DNA of 64,000 nucleotides from contig NC_016476.1 in the NCBI RefSeq assembly GCF_000226095.1, positions 496,001 to 560,000 on the forward strand, read 5' to 3'. The first letter of the stretch is position 1; each line of letters starts with the position of its first letter. This document shows, piece after piece, positions 32,260 to 46,499 of the stretch. This stretch comes from Thermothelomyces thermophilus ATCC 42464 (lineage: Eukaryota; Ascomycota; Sordariomycetes; Sordariales; Chaetomiaceae). Both the position numbers and the translations under genes were made by a program. Below the pieces are notes generated by a model. The model worked only from the letters and a program-made list of their open reading frames with translations, was not told where the DNA came from and ran no database searches.

Positions 32260-35200
32260 TATTTTAGGGGCTTAATTAGGGAAGAGCTTAGCTCTAAGTC
32301 TAAACTAGACTACCAGACTTTGAGTATAGCAGGATAGTAATGTTTATAATGGAGGAGCAAAGACATACATACGGAGGTATATATAGCAAGACTATTAGGA
32401 AAGCGAGAAGAGCGAATGTAGGTGCCAAGAGATCGGCATATCTAGTGGTAGGCTAGGAAACTACTCTTGCCCTAACGTAATAATACTACTAGTAGAGATA
32501 GTAGGAATTACGGAACGACGAGTTTAAAGGAGTTTGATATCTATCTAGAGGGATAAAAACTCTAAAATATAGATTAGCGATACTAGAACTATTCGGGTTA
32601 TAGAAATAAGACTTTAGAGTTATATAGATACTAGAGGAGAGCTTTATAGCGATCCTAGCCCTGGTTACCTTAATACTAGTACTTACTAATAAGGGTATAA
32701 CTATCTATATACTACTACTCTTTAACGGTCTAGTATAGACTTGTCTTATTATTTTAGGAATTCTAACCTTAGGGGTTAGATCGGTATTATTATAAGGTAT
32801 CCCTTATTAGAAGGTTTAGGGATAGCTTTACTAGGTATACTCTAAAGGAGTAAAAGCGATAGACTAAGTTTACCCTTAATCTTACCAATTGTAAGAAGAT
32901 TTAAAGGAAAGAAAAAGGGCTTCTTGGATTAATTACTTAGATAGAAGAGTCGTCTTTAAGGAAGTTACCTAAATAGGAAGATATAATTAAGGATAGTAAC
33001 CTTAGCTACTACTCTTCTTATCGGCTTAGTAAATACCTTAATCGAAATTACTATTCTTAATGCCTCTTATGTCCAGGTATATTAAAACCTTACTAGGAAG
33101 GACGTTATTAGAATCGCCTTAATTACTAGAGTTTAGAAACCTTACTTTAGACTTAGAAGTCAAGTATTATACTTAAGTAGACATTATAATAGATAGACTT
33201 GCTAAAGTTATTTAGGTTATATTCCCTTTACCAATAGATAAGGGATTACCTAGTCTCTTCTCTAGTTATAACGCTACTAAGTACCTCAAGCGTTTTATAA
33301 AGGCCTATAAGATCTTTAGTAGAGATAATAGCGATAAGATCTCCTACTTCGAGTAGTAATGTATAGATAACCTTTAGGAAATCCTAAACTAATGGCTAGA
33401 GTTAAAGAAAAAGGATTAGGCTACTTTCGAAGCTACTATTAAGGAACGTTGGAAGTAAAACGACTCTTACTAAGAAACTTCTACTTAGGAACTAGAACGT
33501 CTCTTAGATTCCTAGTATATAGATTTAGCCAAGTCTATCTATAACTATCTAGAGCACGTTAATATCCTTTTTACCTAAGTGCCAAAGAAGAAGAAAGCGG
33601 TCTATTAGTTATCGGCTATCTAGAAGGTATAGGACAGATTCCCCCCTACTCTCCAGACTAGTCTTTAGGTCTATAAGAAAGGTAACTTATAGGTTAATAA
33701 TATAGAGTAGGAGGACTTCCATAACTTTATATAGGAGTGTCTATATAAGGGAGTTAATACTAGGTTAATATATTATAAGTTAGATCTAAAAGGAGGGCAA
33801 GTTAAGCTATAGGTAAGCTAGATTATCGAGAAAAGTCCTTCGGTTCCCTAGATCTAGGAGAGTCCTTTAGGTTTATTTGCCTAGAGAGACGCTACCTTCG
33901 ATAAGATCGTCGACGGACTTATAGATACCTTATATAAACTCCGGATTAATAAGGGCAAAGTTGGCTATAAATCCTTAGATAGAGGTAGGCGTTCCTGTGA
34001 CTAGACGGGCGATCTAAGTAACGACAAGATCAAGGAGATCCGAACCTTCCTATCGGCTGTTTAAAAATCTTAGTAGAAGAAAAAGAGCGGTAGATTCCGG
34101 CTAAGTTCGACCTTAGCTATACCTTATGGCTGCTACTACTATAGTAACTGGACGTACTTTGCCTATAGGTATCTAGCCCTAGTAGAGGATATCTATAATG
34201 GTCTTATCTATTAGCTTAGTTTTAAGTAGATCTTAGGAAAGAGAGATCCTAGTCTTCTAGAGAGCCAAAAGGTCGAAATCCTTAGTAAGGATATAGCTAC
34301 TATAGCTAATTAAGGGACTTAATAACATATTATTTATATTTATACCTCTCTTTAGCTAGACCTTCCTAGCTAGGAGCTATACTAATGGTTTATACAGAGC
34401 TACCAGAAAGAATATAGTTAAGAGTACTATCTAAACCTAAACCTTATTACTAATAAGGCTTTTCTTTAGTATACTAAAGGTTTATATCTACTAGAAGTAG
34501 TTATAATCTCCCTTAATCGCCTTTCTAATATTAAGAGAGTTTCTCTAGAGTTAATTTATAACTATACTAAGGCTAGAAAGATCAATTTTTAGATAGACTA
34601 TAAGTAAGGTAGATATACTCTTATCTAATAGGTAAAATAGATAATATCTCGGATAGACGACCCTATTTTTTCCACCGACTATGAGAACTTACTAGTAGAC
34701 GTATCACGGTCTGACTAGATAGCGATATAAGCTTTTAATACTATTAGGTTAGAAGGTAATAGTAAAGATATTTCTAATAAGAATAGCGATATAGTAACTA
34801 TAGTATAGAGCGCTGCCCTTATAAAGCACCGTTTTATAGAAATAGAAGATAAGCTAATATAGAATCCTATCTAATAAAAGGGGACTAATGAAGTAAAGAC
34901 TATTCGATTACCGAAAAGGAATATAGAAGTAGGAAGAGCTTACCCTCTAGCTATAAGCTAAAGGGTAATAGCTATTACTAAGAGGGCTACCGACCCTACT
35001 AGTAAGGGAGCTTTCCCCCTAGCTGGATAGAAACGAATCGTTTACTTTAGAGAATTAGAGAAATTAACTAAGGAGAATACTACCTATAATATACTCTCTC
35101 TAGTTAGTAAAGCTCTTTAAGTAAAGATACTTACTATTGACAAGGTCTTAGGGATTTTCCTAGCGTTTAAGAACATACTAATTATATTCCTTAAGTAGCA

Positions 35201-38200
35201 TTATAAAAGTCCTTAGGAGGTAATTAAGTATAAAGGCTCGGCTGTTCCCTTCCCTAATAAGCTAGCTTTACAAGTAAGAGGGAGAACGCTATAAGAGGTT
35301 GAGATATACCTTAGCTATCTAGATAGACAGAGTAGCGTTACGGGAGAAGAGTCTATGATTACGGTTCCGGCATTTCTAGGGGTTACTAGTAATAGCTAGT
35401 AGGCCGTCGTAATGGATAGGTTTTAAAGCGACTACCTCATTAGACGGCAAGACTAGCTAGATTTAGAGGAGATCGAAACATCCTTCCGGGCTCTAATCTA
35501 TACGCTCTCTACTAGCTAGAAGATCTAGATAGGTATACTTATATAGATATATACGCTACCGACATTCTATTATAACTTTAAGGATCCAAGGGGTAAAAAG
35601 GTGCTTGCCCTAATCGATACCAAATCCGAGTATAATATAATTACCCTTAGCCTAGTGTAGGAATATTGTCTCCCTATATGGATAACGATAGTAATTTCCT
35701 AGGGTCCTTATAATAGTAGGGCGTTTGCTAGGGAAACTGTTAGTATAATCATCTTAGGGGCTATCTTGATCTGTAAGCATTTCTTCATTTTAGATAGGGA
35801 TACTAGTAGCTATTAAATTTTACTAGGTATACCATTTATCTATAATATAAGCCTAACGTTTAGCTATAATACTAGCTGTCTAGTTATAGTAAACATTATT
35901 GTTAGGGATAAATTAATTAAAGCGTCGGTTATCTTAGACATTATAGCCAAAACGACATTCGAAAGAAAACATTAACTTATAGGGGACGAACTTTAGCATC
36001 TGGTTATAACGACTACTACTACCCCTACCTTTGCTAACATTTAGGATAGTAAAATTCTACTTAGATTTCTTAATAATTAGGCTAGAGAAGCCATTTTTAA
36101 TATAGTATTAAGGGTTTCTTACCTACCTCTTATCGATATGCTTGCTAAAATTTCAATGTATTATCTTATGGGATAGGACATTAATACCCTAAAATATAGA
36201 TACTAGGAAATGGAAGGCGAAACAGAGGTACCTAGTCATCTAGATAGATAGAAAACACTTAGAAAATTTGTATTAGAGGTTAGAAAAGACTTATAGGAGG
36301 TATAGACGTTTACTATATAGAAGTCTATAGCTAAAAAAGTCTACCCTATAGATATAGCTATTAGTGACGGTTTGGTACCTAACGGTAACCCTAACCAGTA
36401 GGAATAGCGCCTAGGGGAAGCCATTAAGAAGATAAAGTTTAGGTTAGAGTAAGATAGCATTATTATACTATAGTTTTTAGACTTAGAGCCTAGGACATGG
36501 CTTATAGCTAAATAGCTTAATACATTACTTATATCCATAGGAAGCTTTCTATCTAACCAGGAGAAGGAACTCTTTATATAGGTCCTATAGAATAGGGAGG
36601 CTACCCTAGTATAGGATTTCACTAAATGTAGGCAGATTTACCCTAACATTGTCCCTCCTTAGGTTATCTAGACCATTCCTTATATAATATAGTAATCAAA
36701 GAGTATCCCTATCCTAAAGCCGTTAATACCAAAGGTTATTAATCTCCTAAAGTAGCAGATCTAGTATAGGATTATCGAGCCTAGCTATAGGAGCTATTAT
36801 AATAACTAGTTTCTAGTACTTAAAAAGGATAGCAGTCTCTAGCTAATCAATGACACCTAGAAAGCTAACGCTATAACTATATAGGACGTATTCATACCAC
36901 CGGCTATAGAGGAATTTAGTAAAGACTTTAGGGGTTATAAAGTTATCTCTCTCTTAGATCTCTTTTCTAGGTATAACTAAGTTAGCCTTGACAAATAGAG
37001 CTAGGACCTTACTATCTTCTAAACGCCTATCGGTCTCTTCCGGATATATACCCTCCCTATAGGCGGAACGAACTCTATTACCTAGTTTTAACGAGCGATG
37101 ACCTAGATCTTCTAGAACCTGATTCTGGATGTCTGCTGCGTTTACCTAGATAATATCTATATAAAGAGGCTATAGTCTGACTATAACAAGGAAGAAGTTG
37201 CCCCTAGGTTATAGAAGTTCGTAGTTAAATACCTCTAAAATGTTAACGTAGTTCTCCTAAATGCTAAACTTGCCAAAGCTACCATTGTAACTAGGAAATC
37301 CTAGTAATATTAGCTATAAGTAGGATTACTTGGCTACCTCTATATACCTAAAGGGCGACTACCTAATAATGCTAAAGTTATAAAAATCCTTAAGTAGACT
37401 TTCTATTTAGATTTAAAGGATGTTTATACCTTCCTAGGGATCATTAGCTATTATTAGATCCAGATAGAGCACTTTGCTACCATTGCTTGGCTATTATATA
37501 ACCTAATAAAGAAGAATGCCTATTAAGAATAGGGCCTTGCTTAATAGCAGGCTATAAAGGAACTCTAAACTCGAATAACCACTGCCCTAGTCCTTGTACC
37601 GCTCGTTTTCGATGACCCTAGGTATAGTTAGATATATCTAATGACTAATATAAGTCTTTTTGGTTAGGGAGGAGTCATTAAATAAGTCGGCCCTAATAAG
37701 AAGAGATACCTATGCCGATTCAAGAGTAGGATATAGTCTAAGGTAGAGAAGCAATATAACCTTATTAAATAGGAGCTCTAAGGACTGCTTTTCTTATTAA
37801 AACGTTTCTAATAGTACCTCTTTAGCGTTTACTTTATTGTAGAAACAGATACTTTTGTCCTAGTTCACTAGTTAAACGGCGTGGCTAGTGATGTGCCTAG
37901 AGCCTTAATAATATAGTAGATCGTATAGATTTAGCTATTCGACTTTAAGGTTAAGTATATTTCGGGTTCCAAAAATGCTATTACTAATAGGCTTTTATAG
38001 AAGCCTCCTAGTCTATCTAACTAGATAGAGAAGGCAAACGAGGAGGATATTGATGATTAGGTTAACGTATAAATCTATACTAACCACGTTAGCGACCTTC
38101 CTAAACCTATAAACCCGAACCTTAAGGAAGGATACCCCGAATACTCTAGAGCTATTATACGGTATTTAGCCACTCTAGAAAAACCTATAGCTATCTGACT

Positions 38201-38925
38201 ACACTGGTAGCGACGTCTATTTAAGAAGGAAGCGCTTAAATATTTGGTAGATAAGGGCTATCTATTCCTTTGGCTAGCGAATAATACTTAGAACCCTTGT
38301 TATATAGTAGATACCTTAGAAGAAAGGCAACGGATTTTTCAAGCCTGCCACAATAAGATAGGCTATAAGGGTAGAGAAGCTACCTATTAGAGGGTTACTA
38401 ACTACTATTACTAGAAGGGAATATATACTAATATAGTAGAGTAGATTCGTACCTACCTAGAGTGTTAGGCATAAGATACCAGAAGATTTAAAGAGGTATA
38501 TTTATATTTAAAGCCTTCTCTAATCCCTTTTACAAAATGGCACCTAGATATCTAGTTTATACCCTCTAGCTAGAGGGGGAAGCCCTATTTCCTCCTCAAG
38601 GCATGTAACGATCTCTTAGGATTTATAGAAGCCAAAGTCTTACCTAATAAGTTAGCTAGAGCGGTAAAGAACTTTATTAGCCGTAACATTCTCCTTTATT
38701 AGAGACTCCTAATAGTTATAGTTATTAATAAGAGATCTAAATTCAAAGGAGAAGCGAAAGCTATCCTAGAGAAACTAGGGATAAAACGCGTTATCATTTC
38801 TCCTTATAACTCTAGGGCTAACAGTATTAGTAAGGCTAGGTATATACCTATTATAGCTGCCCTAGCAAAGATAACTATAAGGACTAGAAAGAACTAGCGT
38901 TAGCTTCTTCCCTATTGTAACAAAC

Positions 38926-39791
38926 CCAACTTAGACTTCTTCTAAAAGGGTGTCACGGAAATATGCATGCAGATGCCGCCTGAGCCACTGGCACGAATGG
39001 GCCAATCAAGTCGAAGGAACAAAAGGACCAATTACAGCATAGGAAGCATAGTGATCACTACGCTCACTAGTGATCAGGGTGATCACCACCATGCGATCAC
39101 TCACGATCACCGTGATCAGGAATGATCACTAGGATTATATATACATGTAGATAGTCACTCGTTATAGTGGACTCTGAGAGTTCACCAGTGGTAACAATCA
39201 CAATCACAGTACTCATACCAAGCATTGCTGATTACTGTGAGAGACAACTCTAAGTGTTGTTGTGAACCCTTTGGCTTCACCGAATCCCTCAGACGACCTG
39301 CCTGCTTGTCCCGCTTTACCTACCTCCGTCTGGACCCTTTCAGAAGAAGTCTGAGTTGGGTTCGTCACAAAGGGTTTAGACAAAGGTAAGTTAAGCGGGA
39401 CAAGTATATAGGTCGTCTAAGGGATTTAGTAAAGCCAAAGGGTTCATAACAACACTAGAGTTATCTCTTACAATAGTCAACGATACTTAGTATAAGTACT
39501 GTAATTGTAAGTTACTATTACTAGTAAACTCCTAGAGTCTACTATAACGAGTGGCTATTTACATGTATATATACTTCTGTCGATCGCTTATAGTCCCCTT
39601 CTATCCTATCCTTAGATTGCCTTTAGTAGCTAGCTATCCTCTGCTATCTTTCCCTTTTGGCAATCGTTTGCCTGTGGTAGCTTGCGCTCCCTAGTAATCC
39701 TGTGTTAGCCTCGCTTTGTGCCCTTCTTGATTAGTGGCTTATTTAGCCTCCTATGCCCTACCGGGTCGCGGTATATAGTTAGCTCGTGATA
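38926..39791 (-). repeat. E2 3' LTR, interrupted by a solo LTR
   Basis: Pieces 38926-38950 and 39375-39791 join across the solo LTR insertion. The U3 end (on the right in this orientation) reads CTCGTGATA next to CGATGCCCCC, the purine tract in reverse. Confidence 0.8.
38951..39369 (+). repeat. Solo LTR (419 bp), nearly free of RIP
   Basis: Begins TGTCACGG and ends TTCGTCACA, with the exact 5-bp target duplication AAGGG on both sides (38946-38950 and 39370-39374). The right half matches the R-U5 part of E1 and E2 LTRs (CACTCGTTATAGT to GGGTTCGTCACA). The left half is unrelated to either. It retains CpA and CpG sites and normal GC, unlike everything around it. It contains a cluster of GATCAC/GTGATC words at about 39,050-39,132. 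Confidence 0.9.
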
Positions 39792-39879
39792 CGATGCCCC
39801 CTCTTTAGGGCTTTCGACCTAAAAGCTTCTTATAACTTATTTTAAATACTATTAATACCCCCCTTTTCTAGTAGGTAAT

Positions 39880-40590
39880 GTCTTTCTTTTGCTAACTTCC
39901 TTTCGTTATAGCTAATCGTATTCCTAGGAATCGTCGTAATCTTAAATGCGAATGATATACTATTACGATTAAGATTAAGCGAGAGGGTTATAAGGTCATT
40001 ATACCTTATAAGCATTATTAGAATACGAAGCTATAAAAGCATTATATAATAATAGAGGGTTTAAACAAGTATTAAAACTATATTTATATAGGTAAGAAGT
40101 ATAGTAGTCCGAACGTTATAGATACCTATAGGTTCCTCGTTATTTTTCTTTATAGTCTTAAGTTACTAACTATCTTAGTCCTTTCAAATTTGTCGGAGCA
40201 AGAGAAGGTTTTAAGAGAGATTACTAAGACTAAGGCGCTACTTGCTTAGATGCTAAGCCATTTAAGTTAATTATATCGTTTATAGCAATCCCTACACGAT
40301 TATAGTACCAAAGTTTTTCGTCGTAGTATAGCTCGTCTAGAGGAGGAGGAAGAACTAGATACTCCTCTGCCGATGTTAGAGACATAGACCCTTGCAGGTT
40401 AGGCTTAGGCGTTAGGTGCTTTTGACGTGCTCGATTAGGAGTCGATTAGGTTAGATCCTAGTCCTAATTCTAGTAGGTTCCCCTCTTTTTCTATCGGGGA
40501 ATAGGCTTTAGAGCCGGTTCTTATAGCTAGTTAGGATTCTATCGGTAGAACTGCTCTAGTTTCTTAGGGCAATTTAGGTTCTTAATAGGT
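39880..40590 (+). pseudogene. E2 antisense accessory ORF (zinc-finger-like, coiled coil), RIP-mutated
   Basis: The strand opposite to E2 gag-pol reads a coherent protein: ANRIPRNRRNLK near the start, a possible degraded zinc-finger stretch (YIGKKYSSPNVIDTYRFL), then SEQEKVLREITKTKALLA, RL-QSLHDYSTKVFRRSIARLEEEEE and a tail with GAFDVLD and DPSPNSSRFPS. I recall fungal genomes with many hypothetical proteins of this kind (heptad Leu region then a VLDW-type tail). A possible intron (GTAATG, GCTAAC, TTATAG; 39,875-39,910) precedes it. It ends tail-to-tail with pol. A second copy lies in E5. Coordinates are approximate. Confidence 0.5.
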
Positions 40591-40599
40591 TCCTATAAG

Positions 40600-43500
40600 T
40601 TATCTTCTAGTCTAAAATTAGGCTATTTAACTAGGTACTATAGTTCTTTATTAATAATATATAAATCTAGGATTTCTTTAACGTCTTATTCTTCCTCTTT
40701 GTCCTTTGCTTCGATATATATAGTAACCTTGGCGTTCTTTGGTACTAGTTCGAGAAGTAAAATATAAAAGACATCTATCTATAGTTATATAGATAATGGT
40801 AACGATAGTTAGTAGTTAGATATTAAAATTTATTCTTTAATAATAAAGGGTCTAACCTTCTTAAAGTCTAGCTTCGTGCTTGGTCATTTGGTTTATAGGT
40901 TTTATATGATTAGGTAGACTCTATCTCTCCTCTCTAGGCAAGGTCCCTTAAGCCTATATTTGTTATAATAGTTCTTTATTTTAGTCCTAATAAACTCGAG
41001 TTCCTTTTTAAGCTTCTCGTATAGTATATATATTTGTTTTACTTTGACTGTTACTCTTGGCACCGTGACCTCTGGTCCTTGCCTAAGGTCTGCTTTATAT
41101 CTATAGTTTGTAAAGAACGGTATAACTTTAGTCGTTTCTATTGGTGTTATATTATAGGCAAGCTATACCATTAGTAATAGCATGACCTAGTCGTCTTGCT
41201 AGTAGTTAACGTAAGAACGGAGGTACTACTTAATAACTTAGTTTAGTTGCTCCGTTTGTCTGTCAGTCTATAGGTAATATGCTGTTAATAGCTTGCTATT
41301 AATGCCTAATCGTTATATTAACGCTTGTCAGAACTTCGATACAAACTTAGTGTCTCTATCGGTAATCTATTCTTGTAGTCAAGCGTATACTAATGTGACT
41401 TGCTAATAGATTACGTCTACTAACTGTCCTGCTATCTAAGACTCCTTGTGGGGAAAGAAGTATACCTATTTAGTTAGGTAGTCTACTCTAGTAAGAATAT
41501 TATCGTAGATTACCCTTATAACTATATCCTTAGATTCTAGTAGCTTTGTAATAAAGTCTATTATAATTGAACTCTATAGTTTATTAGCTATTAGTAGTAG
41601 CTAGAGTAGCCTATACGGCTTATACTATACCGCTTTGCTTTGATTATAGATATCGTAGTTCTATACAACTTCTTTACCTCGTGCCGTTAACTATAGAAAG
41701 TCGTAGTATTTCTTGACTTGTGTAATAGTCTTTGTAACTCCTTTATATCCTCCGAGTTTCGATTTATAGAGTTCTCGAATCATTCGTAGCTGTTAATCCC
41801 TATCATAGATATATACTTTGCCTTGGTACCAGAGTTTCCTATCTTTTTCTCCTACTCCGTTAGGTACTACTAGTCCGGGTGCTACTTAATACTATATCTT
41901 GTTAATTCTTTTTTCTTGAAAGATTGTGTAACATTCTAGGAATGAGTCGAGTAGTTTATCTTCTATAGGTATCTACGTTTTGTAATGTAGCGTTCCGTCT
42001 ATTCGTTCCTTAAATAACGGTAGCGTTGTTTCTATTTGTCCTTCTATATGATCCGTTCGTTAGTTTAAGGCGTCCGCTTATATATTCTCTTTGCCCTTCT
42101 TATAGTGGATCTTGAAATTAAATTCTATAAGGAATTCTACCTATTATATTTGTCGTCTATTAAGCTCCTTTATCGTCGTAAAGTATTATAAATTCTTATA
42201 ATCCGTATATATTTATATTAATTCGATTATACTACTAAGGTATAGTTATTATTCCTTAAAAGCTTCGATAATTATAAGTAGTTCCTTATTATAGATTAGA
42301 TAATTAAGATATAGTCTATCGAGCTTCTTTAAGAAGAAGGCTATAGGATATAGCTTCCCTTGTTTGTTTTGTTATCCTAACTATCCTCCGATAGTATAGT
42401 CTGAAGCGTCCGTTTCTACCTTAAATAGCTTCTTAGGGTCTGGTAGCACTAGTACTAGATCTTTAGTAATAGCGTCGCGGATCTATATAAATGCTTGCTC
42501 GTGTTGCTCTTCCTATTAGAATTTAGCGTTCTTCTTAGTAAGTTCGTATAAAGGTCGTACGATTGCTCTAAAGTTTCTAATGAACATCTAGTAGAAATTT
42601 GTAAATCTAATCAAACTTTATACTTCCGTAACTAACATCGGTTATAGCTAATTCTTAATAGCTTTAACCTTTGAAGGTTTTATCTAAATTTGTCCTAGGG
42701 ATATCTTATATCCTGAAAACACTATCTTCCTAACGTAGAATTTGCTCTTTTCTTTGTTAACTAATAGCTTATATATATATAATGCGTCTAGCACTACTTT
42801 TATATGCTTCCGGTGTTTGTCTATCGTCTTAGGGAAGATAAGTATATTATCGAGATAATATACTGTAAATTTGTCGAGAAAGGGTCGGATAGCTTGATCG
42901 ATTAGGGCTTAGAACGTTACTAGCGCGTTTATAAGTCTAAATAGCATAATAAGGTACTTATATAGTGGCTATAGGGTATCCTAAAGGCCGTTTTCTACTC
43001 GTTGCCTTCTTTGATCCATATATAGTTATAGGCCGATAGCAAGTCAAGATACGTAAAATATTAGACTCCTACTAACTAATCTTAGAGCTATAAGATTAGC
43101 GGTAATAGGTATCGGTTTTTCACGGTCTGTTTATTAAGTTACTAATAGTCGACATATAACAATAGCTTTCTATCTTTCTTAGGTATAAACAGAATTAGGT
43201 AGCCTACTAGCGATATTAATAGGCGGATATATCTTCTTTAAAGGTTTTTCTCTAAATATTGCTTAGGTTCTTCGTTTTATATTCAGCTTATCTAGTAAAT
43301 CTTAAAGAACTTTAGTTATACTCCTTCCTTAAGCTTGATCTTATAATCTATAGGCCGTGTTCTAGTAATCCTTCTAGATACTTCGGTTCGAATGCTAGGT
43401 GTCCTTCATATTTCTCTAGTACTTTCCTAGTCTTATTTTATCCCTTGGTTTTCTAATAGTATACAAACTTAGTTCTATCTATAGCGATACTAGCGATTTC

Positions 43501-46470
43501 TCCTATCTTAACCTACTACTCTAGTTATAGTGCTCTGTATTTGTTAACGGAGAGAACAGCTATTGGCGGTTTAGCTCGTTCCTCCTATTGTAACGTCGGT
43601 GTCGTTATATTGCTTCTTCTAGAGTCTGTAGTAGTCTGCCTGCTACTGTTCGTCTCTTATAGTGGATCTATAGAATATACCTTCCCCTAAGCATTGTCTG
43701 CTTGCGATCCTTGCGCGCTCCCTATCTTGCTAGTCAAATACGACTCTATTTAGGGTTATAGGTAGCTACTACTTCTCTAGCTAATGTCCGGGTTATAATC
43801 TTTATACTATAGTAACCCTAATATTATGTCTTTGTCGTTACCTATGTCTACGATACTAAATATAACTACTATAGTCTTCCCTGCTATAGTAATGTTAATT
43901 AGTTCGGTCTCCCTATATACCTATTACGTTAGAAATAGCCCTTTAACTATACCATACTTCCGCTTCATTCTCTAGGGTATCTATAGCTAATTTATAAGTA
44001 TCGGCGAAATTAGGTTTATCTCTACTCTATTATCCACTAGTACGAGCATTTTGTGCTATCTCTATTATACTATTATCTATAGTCGCTTATCTTGCCGCTA
44101 TCATCTAAAGATTATAGCGATTTCCTATATTTCTACTAGGAGGTCTTAATATAGTAGTCTCTTGCGCTAGTTCCTCCTATACTATGCTACTACTCTCTAT
44201 TATATAGGCATTAATGATTTTCGGGCCCCTCGAAGGGCCCTAACCTGTTTCCTAGGTTAGTGCTGACCTCTTTAGTTGTTTAGCTAATAGCGGCTTTATC
44301 AATCGTACCTATTTTTACAAGCTATTAAGTACTTATAGCTTCCTACTATTAGGTCTGTTCTACTCTTTATTGTACGTATTATAGCTTTATCTGAAGTTCC
44401 CGAATTCGCGATTTCTTTTCGTCTATATAGTAGAGGCAATTGTTGCTTTAGCACGAGTCCTATATATCTCGTCCTATTCTATAGTGCCTAGGCTAGGCTC
44501 GTTTTGGAATTACTGTGATGCCTTCTAGATTATGGGCTTCGATCTTCTAGAGCAATTTGGCTGCTCTGTTTCCTATATTATAGACCTATTCTATAGGGTA
44601 GAGGCTTCTGTCCTTATTTCCTTGTCAGGTCGGCTAGTAATTGTTTTCGAATTTGTCGTAAAAGTAGTATTAGCATTTGTATAATATATACTAGAACTAG
44701 GGCACTTGTATATATGCCTTGTATTATAGGTATAGTTATATAGCGTTGCCTAGAAGGTATTAGAATTCTTTTCTAAATCCTTCCTACTATACGTAGACTA
44801 TAGGTACTCTAATGCTAAGGTAGGAGTATTTCTTCTAGTAGTTTTCCTATATACGTTTGTCTTTTCTGTGGTTTATACGTATAAACTAGTACTCTAAGTT
44901 CTATATATCATAGCTAAGTTACTAATCGTTAAAATACTTAGTATAGCTGTCAGGCCTATCGTATATCATAGGCTATTCCCCTTTAATAGTTTCTATAATA
45001 CATTAGAGTTCCCTTATCTCGTCCCTCATCTTATCGCTCTACTAGGCAAGTCGAATTAAGCGTCTATCCTATTTATATAGTTTTATATTAAGCCGGAAAA
45101 CTTTATTATAATACTATTCGATTTGTTCTTAGAGGAATAGAATATTAGGTCTAGGTCTTTCGATTCCTTAGGTATCGATTGTCTATAATCTATCCTACCT
45201 CTAGGTAACTATGAAACCCTATTGCCTTAAGGCTAGGAGAATCGAAATTAGTGGTATATATTCTCCTGCCGTATCCTGTTTAGCAAGACCTGTCTCTAGG
45301 TCTATAGTGACCAGTTTAGAGTATAGTGCTTATTTGTCTTTACTATCGCCATTACATCTAAGACTATCTGTATTATTATCCTTATTTTTATAGCTTATGG
45401 CTACTACTTTGATGACATCCTTAGCAATTTCGTTAATAGCTATAATTTCCTTTCTAGGGACTAGTTTCTAGTCTTTCTTTAGGCTTTGACATTCTCGTTT
45501 ATAGTGTCCTTTCTTTCCGTAGTTATAGTAGGTAACGTTAGACTTATCTTTAGTCGTCTTCTTCTTGTCTTACTTCTATGCTATATCTATATCTATAGCT
45601 CTAAGATACGTCCTATATAAGGTATTAATGTATGCTTGTTTTTTCTTATCATCAGCCTTAACTATAGTTCTATTTATCTAACCTTATTTCTACTACTCTT
45701 ATATATAGAGTTAATTATTAATCTTAATAGCCTATATAATATATTTGTCTAGGGTCTTAGGCTAGTTATATTTATATAGTTCGTCTTTAACCTTTTCCTT
45801 TAAGCTATTATAGAATAGTTATATTAATGCCTTATTATTAAGCTAAGACTTAAGTATATCCTATCTAAACTATATAGTATAGGAAGCTACTAACTTAGTC
45901 TATCAGAGACTAGCAAGTCTTTCTTATATATGAATCTTTCTATCCTTGTCGCTAAAAACCTTCCGAAGCTCTTCTTTAAAATAGTTATAGGATCAAAAGA
46001 CTGCCTATATAAACATGTCTTAGTCGTCTTTATCTTCCTTAGTAAGATAGTCATTCTATATAGGCTCGAACTATCTAAGTACCTTGCCCTCTAGTCTTAT
46101 AGCTATATAGAGGACTTTAGCTTTATTATCTAGAAACTTGTTATCATTAAGCCGAAAGTAAGATTAGAGGTTTGTCAGGAATCCTATAAGATCCTCCTTA
46201 GTTCCTCTATATTTGCTAGATAGTTTAATCTTGATACGGCTCGCTTTGGCGCCTTTGAGTGCCTTGATTTTGGTGTAGGCCTCGTTAACTAGCTTCTACG
46301 AGTGCTTTTTACCATTCTCGAGTTCCTTAATCTGAGCTTAAGTAGCCTTATCTCTCTAGTCTAACTCCTGGATCTGCTAATAGAATTGACTAAGCTAGGT
46401 AAGTAGCTGTTCGGCCGTAATGTTAGTAGTTATATCGATATTAAGGTCGAAATTACCTTTATCCTAAACC
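40600..46470 (-). pseudogene. E2 gag-pol with chromodomain, RIP-inactivated
   Basis: Read on the minus strand it matches E1 throughout: gag near 46,450-45,600, the protease/gag junction around 43,400-45,400, reverse transcriptase with RPFLDKFTVYYLDNILI near 42,850 (YLDD to YLDN), RNase H, integrase, and a chromodomain end near 40,600-40,760. Many TAG/TAA stops at Gln and Trp positions. Confidence 0.75.
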
Positions 46471-46499
46471 ATAATAGAACAAAGGGAGTGATAATAATA

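Noticed and set aside
45211-45393. Plus-strand 60-residue ORF in E2
   Set aside because: The reverse complement of gag-pol sequence of E2. The same shadow appears in E6 at 63,041-63,223.
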